Shown here in pieces: positions 1 through 5,875 of a stretch of 7,663 nt of DNA. The DNA is from Archangium sp. (lineage in GTDB: Bacteria; Myxococcota; Myxococcia; Myxococcales; Myxococcaceae). The notes beneath the pieces were generated by a model, which made no database searches, had not been told where the DNA came from, and saw only the letters and a program-made list of their open reading frames with translations. A program made the position numbers and the translations under genes. The DNA is taken from assembly GCA_016793585.1 (NCBI GenBank), contig JAEUJR010000610.1, positions 1-7,663 of the forward strand, written 5' to 3'. Numbering within the stretch: position 1 is the stretch's first letter; every line of letters starts with the position of its first letter.

Positions 1-945
1 TGGGCGAAGCGCGACACGAAGCAGATCCCCATCGTGCAGGTGCCCGTCTCGGGGCCGCAGCCCGTGGTTCACGCCTCGGGCCCCTACGAGCCGATCGACC
101 CGATCTCGGAGCCGGTGCGCGCCATTCCGCCTCCGCCGCCTCCGCCGTCTGGCGCGTATGCCGCACAGCCCGTCGCGAAGCCGAAGCCTCCGCCTGCGCC
201 CGCCAGGCCGCCGCAAGCGCCGCCGCCCATCGAGCCCGACGACGACGACGAGCCGAAGCGAGAGAGCTCGTCGACCCCCTGGGTGATCTTCCTGCTCGTG
301 ATCGTGATCGCCGCGAGCGGCTACTTCGCCTGGTCGCGCGCCAACGCCCCGTTCGAGCCCGCTCGCCAGGATCCCATCGTCGACGCCGACCCCACGCCCG
401 TGCGAACCGTCGAGGTCGATGCCGGGGCTGCCGCGCCGGCCGCAGCCCTCGATGCGGGTGACGACGCCGGGGTCGAGCCCATCGACGCGGGCGCCGCGGC
501 CCCTGTGGCACCGGTCGACGCTGGGCCTGCCCTGCCCGCCGAGCTCTCGATCACCATCGACGCGAACCCGAACGTCGAGCTGTCGATCGACGGCGCCGTC
601 GTCGGAAGAACCCCGTGGACCGGCCAGCTCGCCATGGGCCAACACAAGCTCAAGCTCGAGAACAAAGACCTGCTGATCAACTCCGCGCGGTCGATCACCG
701 TTCAAGGCGATCAGCCGATCTCGCAGACGTACACCTTCACGAAGGGCGCCGTGGCGGTCACGGCTCCTGCCGGTGCGACGATCTTCATCGACGGCAAGAA
801 GCAGGGCGTGGCGCCGCTCCCGGGTGAGCTGCAGATCTACGAGGGCTTCCACCGCATTCTCGTGAAGGTCGGCCAGGCGCAGTGGACCGAGACGTTCACG
901 CTCTTCGAAGGCCAGCGGGTGAACTTCAACGTCGAGCTCGAATGA
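1..945 (+). CDS. PEGA-domain membrane protein, probable C-terminal part of a Ser/Thr protein kinase (5' end outside window)
   Basis: The frame is open from the first base, so the gene begins upstream and the GTG at 34 need not be its start. Counting residues from base 1, the visible part has a Pro/Ala-rich linker (about 12-80), an acidic patch (DDDDE), and one hydrophobic membrane helix (about 93-112, core VIFLLVIVIAA). A low-complexity segment carrying five Asp-Ala-Gly units follows (bases about 415-531). Two PEGA-type beta repeats come next: one around NVELSIDGAVVGRTPWTG (bases about 538-675) and one around ATIFIDGKKQGVAPLPG (bases about 733-942). PEGA repeats are small extracytoplasmic modules. 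In myxobacteria the order Pro-rich linker, one membrane helix, PEGA is common behind Ser/Thr kinase domains, with the kinase in the cytoplasm. No kinase motif lies in the window, so the kinase assignment is inference. The stop codon overlaps the next start (ATGA, 942-945). Confidence 0.85.
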   Translation, partial: WAKRDTKQIPIVQVPVSGPQPVVHASGPYEPIDPISEPVRAIPPPPPPPSGAYAAQPVAKPKPPPAPARPPQAPPPIEPDDDDEPKRESSSTPWVIFLLVIVIAASGYFAWSRANAPFEPARQDPIVDADPTPVRTVEVDAGAAAPAAALDAGDDAGVEPIDAGAAAPVAPVDAGPALPAELSITIDANPNVELSIDGAVVGRTPWTGQLAMGQHKLKLENKDLLINSARSITVQGDQPISQTYTFTKGAVAVTAPAGATIFIDGKKQGVAPLPGELQIYEGFHRILVKVGQAQWTETFTLFEGQRVNFNVELE

Positions 946-1382
946 TCGCGGCGTTGCTCATCAAAGCGCTGCTCGCGGCGCCCCTGTCGAACGAGCAGCT
1001 CGCGCGCGCCGAACCCCAGGCCCTGACGGCCGAGCTCAAGCGGGTCGATGAGGCGCTGGTGAAGGTGCAGCCAGTACCTGCAGGTCAGGTCTTCTCGAAG
1101 GCGGGCGAACGCGGCGGCGTCTTCCTCGCGGTGGGCATGATCCCCGGGCTCGCCGTCGGCCTGCTGCTCTCGAGCGGAGGCAGCGTCGGCCCGACCGACA
1201 AGCTCGCGGTCGCACTCGGAGTGCCCGTGCTGGTCGCCGCAGGCGTGGGGCTCGTCGCCATCATCGGCTCGCTGCTCGAGTACCTGTTCGTCGAGGGCCC
1301 CGAGCGCACCACCGAGCGCGAGCGCCTCACCGCGTATCGCCTCGAGCTGCAGCGTCGGCTGTTGCCGTCAGCCGGGCCTTGA
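942..1382 (+). CDS. Small two-helix membrane protein of unknown function
   Basis: This 146-residue protein is not recognised. The ATG at 942 overlaps the TGA of the preceding gene, which suggests translational coupling. It was preferred to in-frame starts further upstream that would lie deep inside that gene. A hydrophobic N-terminus (residues 1-15, MIAALLIKALLAAPL) could be a short signal sequence or anchor. A charged, probably helical stretch follows (20-44), then two clear hydrophobic segments (about 58-78, Gly-rich, and about 88-117). The tail is Arg/Glu-rich and probably helical (118-142). Being coupled to a PEGA membrane protein, it may act with that protein at the inner membrane; this is inference from position only. 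Its last 56 bases overlap the end of the convergent RNA ligase gene. Confidence 0.75.
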   Translation: MIAALLIKALLAAPLSNEQLARAEPQALTAELKRVDEALVKVQPVPAGQVFSKAGERGGVFLAVGMIPGLAVGLLLSSGGSVGPTDKLAVALGVPVLVAAGVGLVAIIGSLLEYLFVEGPERTTERERLTAYRLELQRRLLPSAGP

Positions 1383-2244
1383 GGGCGTCTTCCTGGGCCC
1401 CGAGCCGGGCGAAGCTGTGGGGAAACGCCAGCGCGAGATCGAGCAGCACGTCGAAGACGATCTCCTCCCGAACCGCGGCGGCGTCGGTGCCCACCTTCGA
1501 GCGCGCGCTCGCGAGGCGGCCGGGCGTGAAGCAGCGCTGCGCGTGAGCCCACAGCGCCTCGAGCCCGAGCGCGCCCACGTCGTGAAACGCGGCGGACTCG
1601 TCGAAGCGGCCCTCGCTGAACTCGGCGATCTTCCGCTTCAGGGGTGCCGCGTCGGTCACCGCGCGGGCGGCCAGCGGCTTGATGACGAGCCCCTCGGCGA
1701 AGTTGTCGGCGAGCGGGGGCAGCCCGAGCGCCGAGGGGATTCGAGTCGGCGCCCGCGTGGGCAACGACTCCAGCTCGGCGACGGTGCCCTTCGCGACGAA
1801 GGGGACTCGCATGACGTTGGCTTCGGCCGCGAGCCGATCGACCGCGTCGTGCGCGAGAAACGAGTCACCCACGCGAACGTCGAAGAGCGCCCAGTGCAGG
1901 TGCGGCGAGTACCAGACGCCGGTCTGCACGGCCTGCAGGCCGGGCACCGGGGCGACGTCGGGGTGCGGGTAGGCGCCGCCGAAGAGCTCTCCGTAGAGAA
2001 TCGCGTCTTCCCCCAGCGACGAACGAATCATCGACGCCGACTCGGTGAGTGCCGCGCGCAAGAGCTGCCAGCCGAAGAACGGCTCGGCGTCGGCGAGCCA
2101 GGCCTTGCGCTTTCCAAACCGCACCGCCCTGCCCGCCTCGATGACGAGCTGAGCGCCGTGCACCTTCTCGGTCGCGAGCAACGGCCCGCGTGTCGACGAA
2201 CCGCCCTGCTGGGTGCCGATTCGGGGGAACGAGGGGAAGCCCAT
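1327..2244 (-). CDS. Rnl2-family RNA ligase (ATP-dependent)
   Basis: The 305-residue protein carries the full set of covalent nucleotidyltransferase motifs in T4 Rnl2 style. Motif I is EKVHG (26-30), with Lys27 the expected AMP-accepting residue; T4 Rnl2 has EKIHG. A basic motif RFGKRK lies at 42-47. Motif III is YGELFGG (84-90), and FDV (121-123) forms the next element. Motif IV is AEGLVIKP (173-180; AEGYVLKP in T4). Motif V is LKRK (192-195). A C-terminal domain of about 100 residues follows, and total length is close to T4 Rnl2 (about 334). Family members seal nicks in double-stranded RNA through enzyme-AMP and RNA-adenylate steps, joining 3'-OH to 5'-phosphate; trypanosome RNA-editing ligases belong to the same family. 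The ATG at 2244 puts Lys27 near the usual N-terminal distance. It is the last gene of the minus-strand run, 33 bases after its neighbour. The natural RNA substrate is unknown. Confidence 0.9.
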   Translation of the reverse strand: MGFPSFPRIGTQQGGSSTRGPLLATEKVHGAQLVIEAGRAVRFGKRKAWLADAEPFFGWQLLRAALTESASMIRSSLGEDAILYGELFGGAYPHPDVAPVPGLQAVQTGVWYSPHLHWALFDVRVGDSFLAHDAVDRLAAEANVMRVPFVAKGTVAELESLPTRAPTRIPSALGLPPLADNFAEGLVIKPLAARAVTDAAPLKRKIAEFSEGRFDESAAFHDVGALGLEALWAHAQRCFTPGRLASARSKVGTDAAAVREEIVFDVLLDLALAFPHSFARLGAQEDALKARLTATADAAARGDTR

Positions 2245-2277
2245 GCGCCCCCGACGGCGCCGTGACGGTCAGCTGAC

Positions 2278-2904
2278 TTACCGCTTGGCCTTGATGAGCG
2301 TGAAGAGCGGCCGCACGCGGGGAGCGAAGGCCTTGAAGAACTCGTCTTCGGCCCCCTCCATCATGCGGTCGAAGCCGGCCAGCCACGCGTCGGCGCGAGC
2401 CGGGTTCGTGAAGATGCCGATGCGCGTGAACGAGAGCAGCACGCCCAGCGCCGCCAGCTTGTTCTTGTAGAGCGCCTCGGGCTTCGGGCTGCCCGCGAAG
2501 AACTTGTCGAGAATGACCGCGAGCTCTTCGGCGCGGTTCTCGATGACGGCCTTCACCTCGGGCAGCTCGAAGAGCGGCGCGATGAAGTAGCCATCGCAGG
2601 TGGAGCCGAGAATGGCGGTGTGTTCGGCGGGGCGGCTGTTGCGGCGCGCGTACTCGGTGGGGCGCTGCGCCAGGCCGACGAGCTCCTGGAAGAGCGGCTT
2701 GGGCAGCTTGATGAGCTCGGCAGACTTGCGCTCGATGCCCTTCGCGAACGCCTTGGCGTCGGCCTGGCCGAACCACAACCGCAGGCCCCACGAAGCAAGC
2801 AACGGCATCGTCTCCTTCGCCGGAGAGATCTTCACCAGGCCGCCCACCACGTCGAGCGTCGCTTCGTTGTCCCACAGCCCATTGCCCCAGGTACTCATCG
2901 CCAT
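2278..2904 (-). CDS. DUF4259-like protein of unknown function
   Basis: The 208-residue protein opens with WGNGLWDNEATLDVVGGL (residues 6-23). This resembles the N-terminal signature of DUF4259 proteins, roughly W-G-x-G-x-F/W-D/E-N-D/E followed by a short helix. The assignment is from recollection of that pattern, not a profile search. The rest is a helical, mixed-charge soluble protein (for example PLFELPEVKAVIENRAEELA at 110-129) with no signal peptide or membrane segment. The start at 2904 is chosen because AGGAAAG stands just upstream at a normal distance. ATG 2898 is a possible alternative. The more upstream start at 2964 would run 44 bases into the previous gene. It lies 16 bases after the Trp-rich gene and 33 before the RNA ligase, all on one strand, so co-transcription is likely. 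The biochemical role of the family is not known to me. Confidence 0.75.
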   Translation of the reverse strand: MAMSTWGNGLWDNEATLDVVGGLVKISPAKETMPLLASWGLRLWFGQADAKAFAKGIERKSAELIKLPKPLFQELVGLAQRPTEYARRNSRPAEHTAILGSTCDGYFIAPLFELPEVKAVIENRAEELAVILDKFFAGSPKPEALYKNKLAALGVLLSFTRIGIFTNPARADAWLAGFDRMMEGAEDEFFKAFAPRVRPLFTLIKAKR

Positions 2905-2907
2905 CTC

Positions 2908-2914
2908 TTTCCTG
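2908..2914 (-). promoter_or_regulatory. Ribosome binding site of the DUF4259-like gene
   Basis: Read on the minus strand the bases are CAGGAAA, giving an AGGA core five bases before the ATG at 2904. This is the clearest Shine-Dalgarno match in the minus-strand cluster. It decides the start at 2904 over 2898 and 2964. It sits in the 16-base gap after the preceding stop codon. Confidence 0.6.
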
Positions 2915-2920
2915 CGCCCA

Positions 2921-3835
2921 TCACGGGCGCCACCTGCGTGATGAAGCCGTTCCGTACGGCCCAAAGCCGCCGACCTCGAGAGGAGGCAGTTGCTCGAGAG
3001 AGTCGCTCCCCCGACGCAGCAACGACCTGCCTTCGTCCGTCAGGCGGTACATGTAGCGCCGATACGGGTGGCCGTCGTGTTCCGTGACGTTTTGCTGCTC
3101 GACGGCCCTGATCGCGGTCCAGCGGCCCCAGGTCTGAAGACGTTCGTCGAACAGCCAATCGCCCCAGAGCATCGCGTGCGGGTGCCGACGCAGTGCCGCC
3201 AGCAGGACCTGCTGCGTGGTGGCGCTCCTCTTCGTTGGAATCGCCTGGAGAATGCGCCGGTCGAACGTGCTCGAGCAGAATCGGCCACGGCCCAGCCTCG
3301 GCCAGAAGTCGCTCAAGCCGACTGGCACCCGCCCCAACCAGCCATCTCGCGTTGGCCACCCGCGGAAAGGAATCTGTCTGGGAATCTCGCCGGCCCACCA
3401 GCGAGACCAGTTCCGAGCGAGCGCGATGCGCAGCCCCATCGGGAGTTCTCGCAGCCGCGACGCTCGTTGGATCACCTCGTCGGCGGTGAAAGCGTAGGCG
3501 AGCCACTCCATGCGAGAGCTGCGGTCCTGCATGGGCACGACCGCGATTCGTTTCGATTTCGAGAACGTGCTGCAGACCCACCAGAGGTGAAAGCGCGACC
3601 ATGCGCCCGAGCCCGCCCACAACACCACCGCCTTCTCGGGTGCCGGCGCGCGGAGCGCCATGGGCCACGGCGGAGGCCGCTCCTCCATGGGGAATGAACG
3701 AAGGCCCAGGGTGCTCAAACAGGCCGGGCCGACATGCAGGGCCTCTGACCAGGGAGGCTCGAGGCGAAGCGGCGCGAGTGCAGCCCCTGTGCGGATCACG
3801 TCGAGCGCGGGCCAGGACGTCGACCCGAACTTCAC
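2921..3835 (-). CDS. Trp-rich protein resembling DUF1835/DUF3658, unknown function
   Basis: This is a 304-residue protein with a GTG start whose first bases overlap the upstream stop (GTGA, 3832-3835), a typical coupled junction. The N-terminal third has ALHVGPACL (32-40) followed by KAVVLWAGSGAWSRFHLWW (68-86). This recalls the DUF1835 pattern, in which a conserved GP segment is followed by a V-L-W-x-x/G-x stretch. The C-terminal part (AMLWGDWLFDERLQTWG, then HPYRRYMYRLTDEGRSLL) resembles the GD-x-F-L-x-x-R-L element of DUF3658, or the end of a winged-helix domain. These are resemblances by eye, not profile hits. Tryptophan is unusually frequent (WSRWW and WGRW among others). No signal peptide or membrane helix is evident. 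Codon use is looser at third positions than in the neighbours (ATT, TTG, AAA, AGG appear), which hints at a less constrained or acquired gene. A long opposite-strand frame exists here, but the coupling and protein patterns favour this strand. Confidence 0.65.
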   Translation of the reverse strand: MKFGSTSWPALDVIRTGAALAPLRLEPPWSEALHVGPACLSTLGLRSFPMEERPPPWPMALRAPAPEKAVVLWAGSGAWSRFHLWWVCSTFSKSKRIAVVPMQDRSSRMEWLAYAFTADEVIQRASRLRELPMGLRIALARNWSRWWAGEIPRQIPFRGWPTRDGWLGRVPVGLSDFWPRLGRGRFCSSTFDRRILQAIPTKRSATTQQVLLAALRRHPHAMLWGDWLFDERLQTWGRWTAIRAVEQQNVTEHDGHPYRRYMYRLTDEGRSLLRRGSDSLEQLPPLEVGGFGPYGTASSRRWRP

Positions 3836-5028
3836 CCTGCGCGCGCTGCCTGACGAGCCTTGATGAGGGTGTCGTAGCTGCGCGACACGCCCTGGCTCAC
3901 GATCAGCAGCTCTCCGATGTCGGGGGGCGTCATCTGGTCGGGCCCGTTGTCGACGTAGAGAATGTGCACGGGCTTGCCGCGCACGAGCAGCGGCATCATC
4001 ACGGCCGTCGTCGGGTAGCCGCCGCCGAGCATCTTGTAGAAGACCTCCATGCCCGGCGTGCGCTTCATGGGCCCGATGAAGTGGCTGCGCAGATCGCGCA
4101 CCATCTTCACCGAGTTGGCCTCCTTCAACGACAAGCCGATGCGCTGCACCCCCTGTTGGGTGACGCCCTTCCCCAGGCCCTGCCAGCCGGTGACGAGATC
4201 GCCGCGAACCGAGAGCAACAGCGCCCGCTTGAACTTGCCCTTCGCGAACCGCAGCACCGTGCGTGCGATGTCATCTCGGTCCTGGCTGGCCTGCAGCAGC
4301 TTCTGCGCTTCGGCGAAGCTGACGGCAGGCAGCTCGGGCTTGGGCACCACCAACGGAGGAGGCGGCTTCACGAGCGCTGGCAGCTGCTCGGTCGGCGCCT
4401 CGATGATCTCTCCTCCGATCACCGGCACTTCGTCCTCGATCACCGCGCCCTCGAGCACCTCTTCTTCCACCGCCGAGGCCTGCGCGTAGAGCGACGCGAA
4501 GTCGCCCTCGTTGATGAGATCGTCGACCGCCGCCAGCTTGGGGTCGCCCGCGTTCTGGGCCTTGGTGGGCCGCAGGGTGTTCATGTCGATCGGCCGCATC
4601 GGCCGAAACGCCTTCGCGTACTTCCGCAACAGCTGCGTCATGCGGAACTCGGGGATCACCACCTGAACCACGCGCTTGCCCGACTTGAAGCCCAGCGCGT
4701 CGATGGCCTCGAGCTGCTGCTTCGGGTGCATGATCGCCAGCGTCAGCTTCGTCGCGTCGACGCGCATCGGCATCACATCTTTGTCGTCGTAGAAGGCCAG
4801 CTCGGTCACCGCGAGCGCCGCGGGGTCGGGCACCATCTCGCCCGACGCGAAGGGAATGTTGTGCTGGCGACCCAACACGCGGGCGAGGTCGGGTTCCTTC
4901 ACGAAGCCGAGCTCGACGAGGTTGGTGCCGAGGCGGCCCCCGTAGACGACCTGCGTCTCGAGCCCCTCCTCGAGCTGCGCCTGGGTGATCAGCTTCTCCT
5001 CCAACAGCAGGCTTCCGAGTCGTGGCAC
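3832..5028 (-). CDS. MshEN (GspE/PilB N-terminal) domain protein with a C-terminal GAF-like domain, candidate c-di-GMP effector
   Basis: From the GTG at 5028 the protein has 398 residues. Residues 3-26 and 32-55 are two 24-residue repeats that begin RLG and end in Gln, separated by exactly five residues (VVYGG). This is the arrangement described for the c-di-GMP-binding MshEN domain of Vibrio cholerae MshE and related type II secretion/type IV pilus ATPases. The first repeat has Lys where Gly is usual at position 10; the second keeps Gly. The remainder of the GspE_N-type fold extends to about residue 150. An acidic and Pro-rich linker follows (about 175-245, including KPPPPLVVPKPELP). The last 150 residues or so look like a GAF-type sensory domain (SFAEAQKLLQ... 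to ...IGELLIVSQGVSRSYDTL). No Walker A or B motif is present, so this is not a secretion ATPase despite how such proteins are often named. The GTG at 5028 begins right at the RLG repeat and leaves a 62-base gap to the divergent gene. A GTG at 5082 (416 residues) would leave only eight bases. It is the first gene of the minus-strand run. Confidence 0.85.
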   Translation of the reverse strand: MPRLGSLLLEEKLITQAQLEEGLETQVVYGGRLGTNLVELGFVKEPDLARVLGRQHNIPFASGEMVPDPAALAVTELAFYDDKDVMPMRVDATKLTLAIMHPKQQLEAIDALGFKSGKRVVQVVIPEFRMTQLLRKYAKAFRPMRPIDMNTLRPTKAQNAGDPKLAAVDDLINEGDFASLYAQASAVEEEVLEGAVIEDEVPVIGGEIIEAPTEQLPALVKPPPPLVVPKPELPAVSFAEAQKLLQASQDRDDIARTVLRFAKGKFKRALLLSVRGDLVTGWQGLGKGVTQQGVQRIGLSLKEANSVKMVRDLRSHFIGPMKRTPGMEVFYKMLGGGYPTTAVMMPLLVRGKPVHILYVDNGPDQMTPPDIGELLIVSQGVSRSYDTLIKARQAARAG

Positions 5029-5090
5029 GGCGCGAACGATACACCCGACGTCGCGCTTGTGCGGAGGCGATCGGAGATCCACGCTGCGTC
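5029..5090. promoter_or_regulatory. Divergent intergenic region, presumed promoters for both flanking genes
   Basis: These 62 bases separate the start of the MshEN gene (minus) from that of the unrecognised gene (plus), so both promoters should lie here or overlap the coding starts. I see no convincing -35/-10 pair on either strand. A GGAG (5073-5076) lies 14 bases before the plus-strand ATG, which is farther than usual for a ribosome site. The call rests on gene layout, and the extent depends on the 5028 start being correct. Confidence 0.4.
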
Positions 5091-5795
5091 ATGCCTCGCT
5101 GGGTCGAACGATCGCGTCCGCTGACTGGTGATGAGCGCCATCAACTCGAGCTGTGCCGAACGGTCGGCCGGGAGCTGATGACGGGCGACCCGCCGACGAT
5201 GGTGCCGCTGCTGTTGATGTTCGGCACCGACCGCGTTCACCCCGAGCACGTGATCGCCCTGCCCGACGCAGAGGTGGCGCCACGAACGCCGACCGCCCAG
5301 CACCTCAAGGAGCGGCTCCCACGCACCTGGGCGCTGCTCCGCGTCGGCGAGCACGACGGCCAACAGGGCCTGCTGGTCGATCTCGGCGATCGGCAGACGG
5401 CGTTCGTCGTGCTGCTCATCGGTGACGAAGAGCCGCTCCTCATCGATCAGCTGGTGAGCCCGCTGCGCATCGACCCGACCGACGCCGAGCTCGACGCCAT
5501 CGACGACGTCGTCGCCCGCGCCAGAGGCCTGCCACCGGGCACGGTGCTCACCATCGACGATGCGACCGGCCGGGAGACCCGCTTCGAGCCGCGGCCCGAC
5601 ACCCGCTCCCTCGGCCACCTGATGGACGAGGTCCAGCACAACCTCATGGAGAGCGCGACGCACTTCCGGCTCTGTGGCGTCGGAGAACGGGGCGAGGTGC
5701 TCGCAGGCGTCACCGCCGCGGGCCGCACCTCGACCTTCACGGTGCGCGGCGGTGAAAAGGTGCTGCTCCACGCCCCTTCGCTCGGGGAGGACTGA
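5091..5795 (+). CDS. Unrecognised soluble protein
   Basis: This 234-residue protein is not assigned to a family. No signal peptide, membrane helix or catalytic motif stands out. It looks like an alternating alpha/beta, acidic cytoplasmic protein: hydrophobic strands such as TMVPLLLMFG, WALLRVG, TAFVVLLIGDE and LLIDQLV alternate with Asp/Glu-rich turns. The C-terminal half ends in HFRLCGVGERGEVLAGVTA and a short beta-rich segment (STFTVRGGEKVLLHAP). The ATG at 5091 (MPRWVERS) was chosen over an in-frame start near 5022 that would overlap the divergent MshEN gene. Divergence from the MshEN gene may mean shared control. After it comes an 80-base gap before the coiled-coil gene on the same strand, so joint transcription is possible but not shown. 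Confidence 0.75.
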   Translation: MPRWVERSRPLTGDERHQLELCRTVGRELMTGDPPTMVPLLLMFGTDRVHPEHVIALPDAEVAPRTPTAQHLKERLPRTWALLRVGEHDGQQGLLVDLGDRQTAFVVLLIGDEEPLLIDQLVSPLRIDPTDAELDAIDDVVARARGLPPGTVLTIDDATGRETRFEPRPDTRSLGHLMDEVQHNLMESATHFRLCGVGERGEVLAGVTAAGRTSTFTVRGGEKVLLHAPSLGED

Positions 5796-5863
5796 CCGCG
5801 GGGCTTGCAGGCGAGCCGTGGTGACAGCTAATGGCCCACCCGCTGTCCCACCCAGTACCCGTC

Positions 5864-5870
5864 GAGGAAA
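5864..5870 (+). promoter_or_regulatory. Ribosome binding site of the coiled-coil membrane protein
   Basis: GAGGAAA lies five bases before the ATG at 5876, with the GAGG core eight bases away. It selects the start that puts the hydrophobic anchor at the very N-terminus and argues against the in-frame ATG at 5831. Confidence 0.65.
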
Positions 5871-5875
5871 TACGA

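Noticed and set aside
415..531. Asp-Ala-Gly repeats as a DNA tandem repeat
   Set aside because: The units are irregularly spaced and the codons vary. It is a low-complexity protein linker, common in myxobacterial envelope proteins, and not a DNA repeat element.
1417..2265. A plus-strand open frame of 282 codons opposite the RNA ligase
   Set aside because: Arg/Glu/Val-rich product with no motif, while the minus strand shows every nucleotidyltransferase motif. It is a mirror of the ligase's codon bias.
2990..3697. A plus-strand frame of 235 codons opposite the Trp-rich gene
   Set aside because: Pro/Arg/His-rich without recognisable pattern. The minus frame is coupled to its neighbour by GTGA and has domain-like segments. 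Some doubt remains because codon bias is weak here.
5029..5082. Longer MshEN protein from the GTG at 5082
   Set aside because: The extra 18 residues have no domain pattern and the start would leave only eight bases to the divergent gene. The GTG at 5028 begins exactly at the conserved RLG repeat. The longer form cannot be excluded.
3601..5124. A plus-strand open frame of 507 codons opposite the MshEN gene
   Set aside because: Its product is dominated by His, Arg, Leu and Ala runs typical of the antisense of GC-rich coding DNA. The minus strand carries the precisely spaced MshEN repeats and a coherent domain order.
5805..5832. Promoter-like pair TTGCAG and GCTAAT with a 16-base spacer before the coiled-coil gene
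   Set aside because: Only three and four matches to the consensus hexamers. In a window of this size that is easily chance, so it is mentioned with the gene and not annotated.
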